This document shows positions 23,193-31,625 of a DNA stretch of 34,944 nucleotides, piece after piece; positions within the stretch are counted from its first letter, which is position 1; each line of letters starts with the position of its first letter. The DNA is taken from positions 1 to 34,944 of the forward strand of contig NZ_JACJFI010000014.1 of NCBI RefSeq assembly GCF_014164505.1. Reading direction: 5' to 3'. This DNA is from Shewanella sp. SG41-4. Lineage in GTDB: Bacteria > Pseudomonadota > Gammaproteobacteria > Enterobacterales > Shewanellaceae. The position numbers and the translations under genes were made by a program. Below the pieces are notes generated by a model that was given only the letters and a program-made list of their open reading frames with translations, made no database searches and was not told where the DNA came from.

Positions 23193-26100
23193 ATGTTGTC
23201 TCAATTCTTTATTAAAAGACCTATTTTTGCTGCTGTGCTATCGCTGCTGTTTTTTATTTCAGGCGCGCTAGCAGTATGGCAATTACCGATTACCGAATAC
23301 CCTGAAGTGGTGCCGCCAACGGTAGTGGTTACGGCAAACTACCCAGGTGCTAACCCTAAAATCATTGCTGAAACCGTTGCATCTCCGCTAGAGCAAGAGA
23401 TTAACGGCGTAGAAAACATGTTGTATATGTCTTCGCAAGCCACGTCAGATGGCCGCATGACGCTAACCATCACCTTTGCAATTGGTACTGATGTTGATTT
23501 AGCTCAAACCCAAGTGCAAAGTCGTGTTGAACGAGCAAAACCTCGTTTACCAGAAGAAGTACAACGTTTAGGTATAGTTACTGAAAAATCATCACCTAGC
23601 TTAACCATGGTGGTGCATTTAACGTCACCCGACGACCGTTACGACATGTTATACCTGTCTAACTATGCGGTATTGAAAGTAAAAGATGAATTAGCCCGTA
23701 TTACTGGTGTGGGTGCTGTGCGCGTGTTTGGCGCTGGCGACTACAGCATGCGAGTGTGGTTAGACCCTAATAAAGTAGCAGCAATCGGATTATCACCGAG
23801 CAATATTGTTGCCGCTATTCGTGAACAAAACCAACAAGCCGCAGCCGGCAGTTTAGGCGCGCAACCTAGTGGCGACAGTGATTTCCAATTACTGATTAAC
23901 GTTAAAGGCCGTTTATCCAACGTTGAAGAGTTCGAAGACATTATTGTTAAAGTGGGCGATCAAGGTCAGATCACTCGTTTAAAAGATGTTGCCCGGGTTG
24001 AATTAGGTGCATCGACTTATGCTTTGCGTTCAATGTTAGACAATAAAGACGCGGCTGCATTACCGGTTTTCCAAGCATCGGGCTCTAACGCGATTCAAAT
24101 ATCTGATGATGTCCGTTCTAAAATAGCTGAGTTGTCTAAGTCATTCCCAGAAGGTTTAGCCTACGACATCGTCTACGATCCAACCGTGTTCGTGCGTGGC
24201 TCAATTAAAGCTGTGGTACAAACACTGGTTGAAGCATTATTGCTGGTTGTATTAGTGGTGGTGCTGTTTTTACAAACATGGCGCGCATCCATTATTCCAT
24301 TAGTGGCGGTTCCGGTATCACTTGTGGGTACATTCGCCTTTATGCACCTAATGGGCTTCTCTCTGAACGCCTTATCACTGTTTGGCTTAGTACTTGCGAT
24401 TGGTATCGTGGTCGATGATGCGATTGTTGTGGTTGAAAACGTTGAGCGAAATATCTCAGACGGATTATCGCCCGTTGCAGCCACTCAAAAGGCAATGAAA
24501 GAAGTAACCGGTCCGATTATTGCCACCACCTTGGTACTGGCGGCGGTATTTATTCCAACGGCATTTATGTCAGGCTTAACCGGGCAATTTTATAAGCAGT
24601 TCGCGTTAACCATTACCATCTCCACCTTTATTTCGGCGATTAACTCGTTAACCCTTAGCCCTGCATTATCGGCATTATTGCTTAAAGGTCATCACGAGAA
24701 AAAAGATATGCTGACCCGTGGTATGGATAAACTGCTCGGCGGCTGGTTATTTAATCCGTTTAACCGCATGTTTGCGCGTATGTCTAACGGTTACGGCTGG
24801 TTAGTGAAGAAAATCATTCGTTTTGGTGCTGTCATTGGTATTTTGTATATCGGTTTAGTCGGCTTAACAGGCTTACAGTTTGCCAATACCCCAACAGGTT
24901 ATGTGCCTGGGCAAGATAAACAATATCTTATTGCCTTTGCCCAACTACCTGATGCTGCATCATTAGATCGCACTGAAGCTATCGTGAAAGAAATGTCACG
25001 TATTGCATTAGATCAACCGGGTGTCGCCCATGCTGTAGCCTTCCCTGGTTTAAGCATTAACGGCTTTACCAATAGTACTAACAGCGCCATTTTGTTTACC
25101 CCGCTGGATGACTTTGCCGATCGCAAAGATCCATCATTATCAGCAGGTGCTATTGCTGCCGCGTTAAATCAAAAATTTGCCTCGATTAACGGCGCATTTA
25201 TTGCGATTTTCCCGCCACCGCCAGTGCAAGGCTTAGGCACCATTGGTGGCTTTAGATTACAAATTCAAGATCGTGCTAATTACGGTTACGAAGAGTTGTA
25301 TAAAGTGACCATGCAAGTGATGCAAAAAGCATGGGCAACGCCAGAGCTAGCGGGAGTATTCTCGAGTTATCAAGTCAATGTGCCACAACTTGACGTGAAC
25401 ATCGATCGTACTAAAGCCAAACAGCAATCGGTGTCGTTAGACGAATTGTTCTCCACCCTGCAGGGATACATGGGTTCGGTTTACGCCAACGACTTCAACC
25501 AGTTTGGCCGTACTTATCAAGTGAACGTACAGGCAGATGAACAGTTTAGACAAACCCCTGAACAAATCGCCCAACTAAAAGTACGTAACAACCAAGGTGA
25601 AATGGTGCCTATTGGTTCATTTATTAATGTCACCAATTCATCTGGTCCAGACCGAGTCATGCATTACAACGGTTTTACCACTGCGGAATTAAATGGTGGT
25701 GCTGCACCTGGATTTAGTAGCGGTGAGGCGCAAGCTGCAATTGAAAAGATTTTAGCTGAAACCCTACCTAATGGTATGACCTACGAGTGGACTGAGATCA
25801 CCTACCAACAAATTTTGGCAGGTAATGCAGGCGCCTATATTTACCCATTAATTATCTTGTTAGTGTTTATGGTTTTAGCCGCGCAATATGAAAGCTTAAG
25901 CTTACCAATAGCCATTATTCTGATTATCCCAATGACGCTGTTATCGGCATTAACAGGGGTACTAATTTACGGTGGAGATAACAATATCTTTACCCAGATT
26001 GGGTTAATTGTACTGGTGGGGCTGGCAACCAAAAATGCCATTCTAATTGTTGAGTTTGCCAAAGAGTTACAAGATGATGGCATGGAACCATTGGAGGCCA

Positions 26101-26354
26101 TACTTGAAGCCGGTCGTTTACGTTTACGCCCTATTTTAATGACCTCGATAGCCTTCATTATGGGTGTGGTACCTATGGTTTTTTCTAGCGGACCTGGTTC
26201 AGAAATGCGTCAAGCAATGGGTGTTGCGGTATTCTCTGGCATGATTGGGGTGACTATTTTTGGCCTTATCTTAACGCCACTGTTTTATTATGCCCTAGCA
26301 AAACGTGGCAAAAATAAAACCGAGCTCGCCGAATCAGCCATAACACACGATTAA
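23193..26354 (+). CDS. RND multidrug efflux pump, MexF-like HAE1 transporter
   Basis: The 1053-residue product has the normal length for HAE1 pumps. The N-terminus (FFIKRPIFAAVLSLLFFISG, then LPITEYPEVVPPTVVV and SPLEQEINGVENMLYMSS) is very close to MexF, more so than to AcrB. Twelve membrane helices flank two large periplasmic loops. The proton-relay aspartates are Asp408-Asp409 in GIVVDDAIVVVENVER, and a lysine in the distal half (GLATKNAILIVEFAKEL) completes the relay. It should export amphiphilic drugs or solvents from the periplasm and inner membrane by proton antiport. AAGGAAA precedes the ATG. It is cotranscribed with the adaptor and likely repressed by the divergent TetR protein. Confidence 0.95.
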   Translation: MLSQFFIKRPIFAAVLSLLFFISGALAVWQLPITEYPEVVPPTVVVTANYPGANPKIIAETVASPLEQEINGVENMLYMSSQATSDGRMTLTITFAIGTDVDLAQTQVQSRVERAKPRLPEEVQRLGIVTEKSSPSLTMVVHLTSPDDRYDMLYLSNYAVLKVKDELARITGVGAVRVFGAGDYSMRVWLDPNKVAAIGLSPSNIVAAIREQNQQAAAGSLGAQPSGDSDFQLLINVKGRLSNVEEFEDIIVKVGDQGQITRLKDVARVELGASTYALRSMLDNKDAAALPVFQASGSNAIQISDDVRSKIAELSKSFPEGLAYDIVYDPTVFVRGSIKAVVQTLVEALLLVVLVVVLFLQTWRASIIPLVAVPVSLVGTFAFMHLMGFSLNALSLFGLVLAIGIVVDDAIVVVENVERNISDGLSPVAATQKAMKEVTGPIIATTLVLAAVFIPTAFMSGLTGQFYKQFALTITISTFISAINSLTLSPALSALLLKGHHEKKDMLTRGMDKLLGGWLFNPFNRMFARMSNGYGWLVKKIIRFGAVIGILYIGLVGLTGLQFANTPTGYVPGQDKQYLIAFAQLPDAASLDRTEAIVKEMSRIALDQPGVAHAVAFPGLSINGFTNSTNSAILFTPLDDFADRKDPSLSAGAIAAALNQKFASINGAFIAIFPPPPVQGLGTIGGFRLQIQDRANYGYEELYKVTMQVMQKAWATPELAGVFSSYQVNVPQLDVNIDRTKAKQQSVSLDELFSTLQGYMGSVYANDFNQFGRTYQVNVQADEQFRQTPEQIAQLKVRNNQGEMVPIGSFINVTNSSGPDRVMHYNGFTTAELNGGAAPGFSSGEAQAAIEKILAETLPNGMTYEWTEITYQQILAGNAGAYIYPLIILLVFMVLAAQYESLSLPIAIILIIPMTLLSALTGVLIYGGDNNIFTQIGLIVLVGLATKNAILIVEFAKELQDDGMEPLEAILEAGRLRLRPILMTSIAFIMGVVPMVFSSGPGSEMRQAMGVAVFSGMIGVTIFGLILTPLFYYALAKRGKNKTELAESAITHD

Positions 26355-26376
26355 CCGCGTTATTGATTCAATGATA

Positions 26377-26411
26377 AAAAAAAGAGGTCACCTAAGGTGA
26401 CCTCTTTTTTT
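26377..26411. terminator. Strong bidirectional terminator
   Basis: A 16-bp perfect stem (26377-26392 with 26396-26411, core GAGGTCACC/GGTGACCTC) with a TAA loop carries A7 and T7 arms. It lies between the convergent RND pump and fructokinase genes. Confidence 0.92.
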
Positions 26412-26443
26412 ATTGCTCAATAACTCATTTACACAAATTTGAT

Positions 26444-27403
26444 TCACGATTGCACTTGTGCCAAAACGGGCAGCGCAGGAAAAGCACCTTTTGCCGTACA
26501 CGTTATCGCACCACACTTAATCGCAAACTCAGCAGCAGTTTGAACGTTCACTCGATTAAGCAATTTTTGCACTAAAGGCCCAGGAGTAAAATATCCTTCA
26601 TCACGGCCGAGTTCAAATAAGAACCCCGCAACAAAGCTATCTCCGGCGGCAGTCGTATCTATGGCAACAATTTTAGGCACCGGCAACTCAAAGGAAAACT
26701 CAACACTGTGGCATAAAACGGACTCAGCACCATTGGTGACCAAAATTAACCTCACCCCTTGTGCAATACAGAATGCTAAATAATCGTCAAATGATCCCCC
26801 ACGCTCCTGAGCCAAATAGAGTGCTTCTTCTTTACTCATTTTCAACAGGTGTGTATAACCAAAACATTGCTCCACTCGAGCCGATAACAGCCGAGTGTCT
26901 TGCCATAATGACAAGCGTAAATTAACATCAAAACTGACTAACGTTTGTTCTTTATGCGCTTTTTTAGCACCATAAAGACTGGCGTTGAAAATAGCCTTTT
27001 CAGTAAAGGTATTAGAACAAAGATGAAAAATATCAATTTTTGACCAGTCGATAGCATCAAAATCAACTTCACGGTATAGCATGTCAGCAGTGTTCTGCCG
27101 ATTAAAGCTAAACGACCGCTCCCCTTGAGCATCTAAACTGACTAATACTGTGGCAGTAGCAGCATCTGGCACTAATGTTAAACAACTCACATCAACACCT
27201 TGTGCTGCCAATGCATCTTGCAACATCACACCATAATTATCAGCACTAATGCCACCAGCAAAGAAACTCTTACCACCTAATTTAGCGTAACCCACAGCGA
27301 CATTGGCAGGCGCGCCGCCAGGGATAGGCTCGTGAACCAAACCAGAATGGCCCACCGGAAGTAAATCAATTAATACTTCACCAAAACTCAATAATGTACT
27401 CAT
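26444..27403 (-). CDS. scrK: Fructokinase (PfkB family) of the sucrose locus
   Basis: The 319-residue product is a ribokinase/PfkB-family sugar kinase. The first signature is GGAPANVAVGYAKLGG (29-44) and the second is DTTAAGDSFVAGF (249-261) with catalytic Asp255 and the anion hole GAxGD-like turn. Fructose to fructose-6-phosphate is the expected reaction. This follows from the location beside sucrose phosphorylase, which releases free fructose. The only ribosome-site candidate is GGA eight bases before the ATG. It lies directly after the T tract of an intrinsic terminator (27415-27440), so expression depends on readthrough from the receptor gene or a promoter I cannot see. Confidence 0.9.
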   Translation of the reverse strand: MSTLLSFGEVLIDLLPVGHSGLVHEPIPGGAPANVAVGYAKLGGKSFFAGGISADNYGVMLQDALAAQGVDVSCLTLVPDAATATVLVSLDAQGERSFSFNRQNTADMLYREVDFDAIDWSKIDIFHLCSNTFTEKAIFNASLYGAKKAHKEQTLVSFDVNLRLSLWQDTRLLSARVEQCFGYTHLLKMSKEEALYLAQERGGSFDDYLAFCIAQGVRLILVTNGAESVLCHSVEFSFELPVPKIVAIDTTAAGDSFVAGFLFELGRDEGYFTPGPLVQKLLNRVNVQTAAEFAIKCGAITCTAKGAFPALPVLAQVQS

Positions 27404-27414
27404 ATAAAACGTCC

Positions 27415-27440
27415 AAAAAAAAGCCCATTTGCATGGGCTT
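27415..27440 (-). terminator. Intrinsic terminator or attenuator in the fructokinase leader
   Basis: On the minus strand AAGCCCAT and ATGGGCTT form an 8-bp stem with a four-base loop followed by a T run (complement of A at 27415-27422). The run ends 11 bases before the fructokinase ATG. It lies about 110 bases after the receptor stop, between two genes of the same direction. Confidence 0.75.
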
Positions 27441-27550
27441 GTTAACAGGGATTTCTAAAAACTAATACAACCAATACCATTGCAAATAAGATGACTACAA
27501 CTAGCTGACTAAATCTAGCTGATTACAACTAAGGCAATGACAATAAAAGA

Positions 27551-29947
27551 TTAAAACTCGTACTTAACCGTGGCGCTTGTTGTACGGCCGTTAATGGTTC
27601 TGGCACGAATAATATTGTTGTCGGGTACCGAACCTTCTTCTGCTTCGGTAATACCAACAGTATCAAACAAGTTATTGACGTTAAGCGCGACTGATAACAC
27701 ATCGGTTAGCTGGTACGACGCAAACGCGTTCACTTGAGTGTAACCATCAAAACTTAGGTCATTGTTATCTTGAGCATAAGAATCAGTGGTACCAATCAAA
27801 TTGACCCCAACAGAGCCTTTATCAAAGTTATAACGGCCCATTAGTGAGTAAATAAAATCTGCTTGGCGACGAGGAGTGTTGCCAATTACGCTTGGGTTAA
27901 GTGCATCTTTAACAATTTCAGCATCGGTCCAGGTTACGTTACCGCGGAAGTCGAAATCGCCAACGTAGTAAGCACCTTCTAGCTCAATCCCTTTGGCTTC
28001 ATATTTACGGTCAAAGAATATTTGGCTCGTGGCTTCAAAATTTTGCTCTTCGGTTTCAGAGTAAAATGCTGTCGCAAATACCGACATATTATCGTAACGA
28101 TACTTCACACCCACTTCGAACTGGTCGACTTCATCAACTGAGTCTTCGTCTGAAACTGAACCATCAGGGTTCACTTTACCAAACAATAAACGGTCAGCAT
28201 TAGCTCGACCACCATGGCTGATACGACCAAATGCAGCTAAATCTTCAGACACTTGGTAGTTAGCACCTAATGAGTAAGATAAGTATCCCCAGTCATAATT
28301 CACTAACTGTGGGTTAGCATTATCAATTGACGACACACTTAACTCAGGCTGAGAAATCACGCCATCACGGTTCATATCCACTTGTGATTGCACATTACCC
28401 GCAAAGTAACCACTGGCATCGCCAGAGTCATAGCGTACGCTACCGTCTAATGATAAATCGCCGAACTTAGATGACGCTGCAATATACGGTGCTTTAATAG
28501 TGTAGTCTGAATCATAGTTACGTTGACAACAATTGCCCCAGTAAGGCACGCCATAAGCGTATAAACCATTATCTGAGTACTCAGTGCCATCGGCACCGAC
28601 CACATCTAAAAGTGCCGCATTATCGCCTTGCACTTCCATCAAATAAGAGTTCCACATCCAAGTCATATTGATATTTTGCGTGGCAGTATAAAAACCAAAA
28701 GTGACATTAGAATCATCAAACGTCTTGGTTAATTTCATGTCATTGACGATAGAACCAAAGTCATTCATGGTCACATCAAAACTGTGTACGCGCATGGCTA
28801 AATCACTATCAAATGCTTGACCCGCTTTGGCACCATTAGCATAAATAAGTGTCGAACCTGCGCCACCAATACTGCTAGCAATGCTTGAGCTGTTGCCCAC
28901 TTCGGCTGGCATTAACGACATAAAATTACCGCTCACATCCGAGATGCGGAAACGGTTTTCTACTAACCAATCGTCACCTAAATCAAATGAAGCTTCTAAT
29001 CCCACCGAGTTAACAATCGGATTCATACCATCACGCATATCACCACGGCTGATATTGCCGTTAGCATCTAAGCGCAGGGTTGATAACATGTTAGCCGAAT
29101 GAACCGTATCAGATTGAGCATCAAATCCAGGTATTGAGCTACCATCGGAATACATTGGCATCGGCAAATAACCAATGCTCTTATCATTTAAGTGCTTTAC
29201 ATACAAACGCACATAACCAGAGTCAAACTCTTTGGTTAAGTTAGCTTTAATTTGGCCACCCTTGTTCGCGGTGTAACCAGGATCACGCGGGCCATCGCCG
29301 GTGCGTACAAAGCCACCGATGTGAAAACGCATCGAGTCATTAATGCTTGTGCCGTATTCAAAATCAGTACGCAGAGTATCGTAATCTAGGCCTACAGTAG
29401 ATGAAATACTGCCAGCATCACTGGTACCGGTTTTACTAATGACGTTAATAATACCGCCGGGTGCGTTACTGGCAGCTGTTGAGGCTGAACCACCACGGAT
29501 TGATTCAATAGTTTGTGTTGTAGAATCAATACGTAAGAAAATATCCGCATTACCAAATGCAATATCACCAAACTGTAAAATAGGTAAGCCATCTTCTTGA
29601 ATTTGCAAGAATTTAGCTCCACCAGAGGCAACCGGCAAACCACGTACTGCAATGTTGGCGTTACCTTCACCACCAGTCGATTCAACCTTCATGCCCGGAA
29701 TAATACGGAACGCTTCGGCTGATGAACGAGGTGAGCTAATGGCTAAATCTTCTGGCGACACACTGCTCACCGACACGCTCGAGTCCATTACACGTGTACC
29801 ACGTGCGACACCCGTTACCACAATGCGCTCAAGACCAATGGCGTCTTTTTTTGTTTCCACGGTGTCAGTGTCAGCAGCCCACAAGCTTGAACTGACCATA
29901 ACCGCTAGCGTACTTAATACAAATTTCTTAGATGTGCTTTTTATCAT
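27551..29947 (-). CDS. TonB-dependent outer-membrane receptor, probably for sucrose
   Basis: The 798-residue product has a signal peptide (about 1-25, ending SSLWAAD), a TonB box ERIVVTG at 40-46, and a plug domain to about residue 175 (PGMKVESTGGEGNANIAVRG and GGIINVISKTG). A 22-strand barrel follows, ending in the outer-membrane signal VKYEF with terminal Phe. Active import of a ligand using TonB energy is the family role. The flanking sucrose genes and a shared operator palindrome upstream point to sucrose or sucrose-containing oligosaccharides, as proposed for sugar-locus receptors in Shewanella. The ATG at 29947 is preceded by GGGGAC. A paired NCC motif (in WGNCCQRN) within a barrel loop is a small oddity. 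Confidence 0.88.
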   Translation of the reverse strand: MIKSTSKKFVLSTLAVMVSSSLWAADTDTVETKKDAIGLERIVVTGVARGTRVMDSSVSVSSVSPEDLAISSPRSSAEAFRIIPGMKVESTGGEGNANIAVRGLPVASGGAKFLQIQEDGLPILQFGDIAFGNADIFLRIDSTTQTIESIRGGSASTAASNAPGGIINVISKTGTSDAGSISSTVGLDYDTLRTDFEYGTSINDSMRFHIGGFVRTGDGPRDPGYTANKGGQIKANLTKEFDSGYVRLYVKHLNDKSIGYLPMPMYSDGSSIPGFDAQSDTVHSANMLSTLRLDANGNISRGDMRDGMNPIVNSVGLEASFDLGDDWLVENRFRISDVSGNFMSLMPAEVGNSSSIASSIGGAGSTLIYANGAKAGQAFDSDLAMRVHSFDVTMNDFGSIVNDMKLTKTFDDSNVTFGFYTATQNINMTWMWNSYLMEVQGDNAALLDVVGADGTEYSDNGLYAYGVPYWGNCCQRNYDSDYTIKAPYIAASSKFGDLSLDGSVRYDSGDASGYFAGNVQSQVDMNRDGVISQPELSVSSIDNANPQLVNYDWGYLSYSLGANYQVSEDLAAFGRISHGGRANADRLLFGKVNPDGSVSDEDSVDEVDQFEVGVKYRYDNMSVFATAFYSETEEQNFEATSQIFFDRKYEAKGIELEGAYYVGDFDFRGNVTWTDAEIVKDALNPSVIGNTPRRQADFIYSLMGRYNFDKGSVGVNLIGTTDSYAQDNNDLSFDGYTQVNAFASYQLTDVLSVALNVNNLFDTVGITEAEEGSVPDNNIIRARTINGRTTSATVKYEF

Positions 29948-30078
29948 TTTTATGTCCCCACATAGAGTGTATTGATGTTGTCTTATCTCCCCATAACAAC
30001 ATCAGTAATTTATTCATCAATCGAATTAAGCCCCAAACTATCTCAATAGCTAATCAAGACACTAAACTTAAACCTTTT

Positions 30079-30094
30079 ACTTAATCGATTAAGT
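30079..30094. promoter_or_regulatory. LacI-type operator before the receptor gene
   Basis: The perfect palindrome ACTTAATCGATTAAGT with central CG has the form of LacI/GalR-family sites. The same 16 bases recur before the phosphorylase gene. It lies 132 bases upstream of the receptor start codon. Confidence 0.8.
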
Positions 30095-30216
30095 TACAAG
30101 TTAGCAACTAAATAGTAAATTGCAAGTACAATTTATGTTCAACTATCGTTAACTGGATTAAAAAATCATCTAAGTAGATGTTTAATAAATTAAATATTTA
30201 TAATAGTAGTTGTTGA

Positions 30217-31437
30217 TTATTTAGCGTCAGCGGTTAACAAATGCCCTGACGGATCACGAAACAGATTGTATGCTGCCAAAAAACACAACATAAATGCAAA
30301 GCCGGTTGCTAAATAAAACCCGAATTTAACATGACCAAATATGTCGCCTACCAGCCCCATTAGCAATGGACCTAATGCAGCAGAAAGCGCAGTAAAGAAT
30401 AAAATGACCCCAGCAACCGAACCATGTTGATCAACCGGGAAACAACTGATCCCTTTGGAGTTTAATGTCGGATACATCATAGACATAAATAAACCAGATA
30501 AAGGCAATAAAATAACCGCAGCCGAAATGCCATACACCATAGCGCCTAAATAACATAAGCTAATTGCCAAACTGAACCAAAACATCACTTGCTGCCAACG
30601 GTATCGATTGAGGATCCAGCCACCTAAGAAACGTCCCAGTGCCCGTAATGTGAAAAAGATTGTTAATGCATACGTCGCGATTAATGCCAACTCACCTTCA
30701 TAGTTGAGTAATAGCGTCGGCATCCATACATAAATAGCCACTTCAGTAGCAACATAAAGCCCAATCGCTAAGGAATAGCCTAATGCGTAAGGATTTTTCA
30801 TCATTCTAAACGTACTGGCTAGATTAATATCTTGAGTGGATGAGCGCTTAAGTTGCGGATATTCAGCTTTATAAGCTAACCAACATAATATTAAACAAAA
30901 CACCCCAGCGCCAAAATACAGATATTTCCACGATACGCCTGTTATCAATAAATAACTGACAATCGCCGGACCAACCATAGCGCCCACACCAAAATAGCCT
31001 TCGACGGTATTCATGGTGCTTGAGTGTTGTTTCGAGTTAGTTGAAATATCACCAATTAATCCTAGCGCACCCGTTTTGAACACCCCAATAGCAATACCGA
31101 CTAACGCCAACAAACATAGAAAATAGTAAAATGACTCACCTAAAGCGAACATAAAACTGGCTAGCGCAAACAACAGTAAGCCAATTAAAATCGTTACTTT
31201 CCGGCCTAACTTATCTGCCAGAAAGCCTAAAAACAGCCCACTTAATGCAATAAAAAGCATTGGCATGTAATGAAATGCGCTCGCTTGTGACATCGATAAG
31301 TCAAATGTGTTAATCAGCTCAGGAATAATCACTCCCACCGCATCAGAAGTCATCGCGAACATAAAAAACATTAAATATGTTAGTATTCTTATCCTAGTGT
31401 TACCACTATTCTCACTATCATTCATATGGTTAACCAT
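30217..31437 (-). CDS. MFS sugar permease, probable sucrose transporter
   Basis: From the ATG at 31437 the product has 406 residues; this start has AAGGTG upstream, while the upstream extension to 31500 has no ribosome site and is polar. Twelve membrane helices are evident. The MFS signature between helices 2 and 3 reads GFLADKLGRKVT, and the corresponding mid-protein loop follows helix 6 (YKAEYPQLKRSS). It should bring sucrose across the inner membrane, probably with protons. The specificity is inferred from its neighbours: the receptor downstream in the same direction, phosphorylase divergent, and fructokinase and a LacI-type regulator nearby. The corresponding gene in Shewanella sucrose loci is called scrT. 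Confidence 0.85.
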   Translation of the reverse strand: MVNHMNDSENSGNTRIRILTYLMFFMFAMTSDAVGVIIPELINTFDLSMSQASAFHYMPMLFIALSGLFLGFLADKLGRKVTILIGLLLFALASFMFALGESFYYFLCLLALVGIAIGVFKTGALGLIGDISTNSKQHSSTMNTVEGYFGVGAMVGPAIVSYLLITGVSWKYLYFGAGVFCLILCWLAYKAEYPQLKRSSTQDINLASTFRMMKNPYALGYSLAIGLYVATEVAIYVWMPTLLLNYEGELALIATYALTIFFTLRALGRFLGGWILNRYRWQQVMFWFSLAISLCYLGAMVYGISAAVILLPLSGLFMSMMYPTLNSKGISCFPVDQHGSVAGVILFFTALSAALGPLLMGLVGDIFGHVKFGFYLATGFAFMLCFLAAYNLFRDPSGHLLTADAK

Positions 31438-31545
31438 ACTTTTCACCTTATTGTTATATGTTTTCTTTGTGGTCACACAGTCTCTATTATGGCGACACAT
31501 TCGTCTTCTCCCACAGAAAACGAATTCAATATTTAAACAAAGCCC

Positions 31546-31573
31546 TTGAATAATGTTTCATATTGGTTAAATA
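31546..31573 (+). promoter_or_regulatory. Probable promoter of the phosphorylase gene
   Basis: TTGAAT (31546-31551) and TAAATA (31568-31573) are 16 bp apart. The operator palindrome begins four bases downstream of the -10, in the right place for repression. Confidence 0.45.
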
Positions 31574-31576
31574 TAC

Positions 31577-31594
31577 AACTTAATCGATTAAGTT
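31577..31594. promoter_or_regulatory. LacI-type operator between permease and phosphorylase genes
   Basis: AACTTAATCGATTAAGTT is an 18-bp perfect palindrome whose inner 16 bases equal the site before the receptor gene. It lies 31 bases before the phosphorylase ATG and about 140 bases before the divergent permease start, so it could control both. Confidence 0.85.
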
Positions 31595-31625
31595 TTTTCA
31601 AATACTTACTTTAAGAGTCACCAAC

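Noticed and set aside
24173..24484. Antisense open frames inside the RND pump gene
   Set aside because: They are shadows of a strongly conserved coding sequence and have no ribosome sites or family similarity.
30013..30035. Second, imperfect sucrose operator in the receptor leader
   Set aside because: CTTAATTCGATTGATG resembles the site but carries an inserted base and mismatches, so I do not call it.
31425..31438. Perfect 14-bp palindrome TATGGTTAACCATA at the permease start
   Set aside because: It coincides with the first codons of the permease gene (Met-Val-Asn-His-Met) and has no second copy in the window, so it is probably a by-product of coding.
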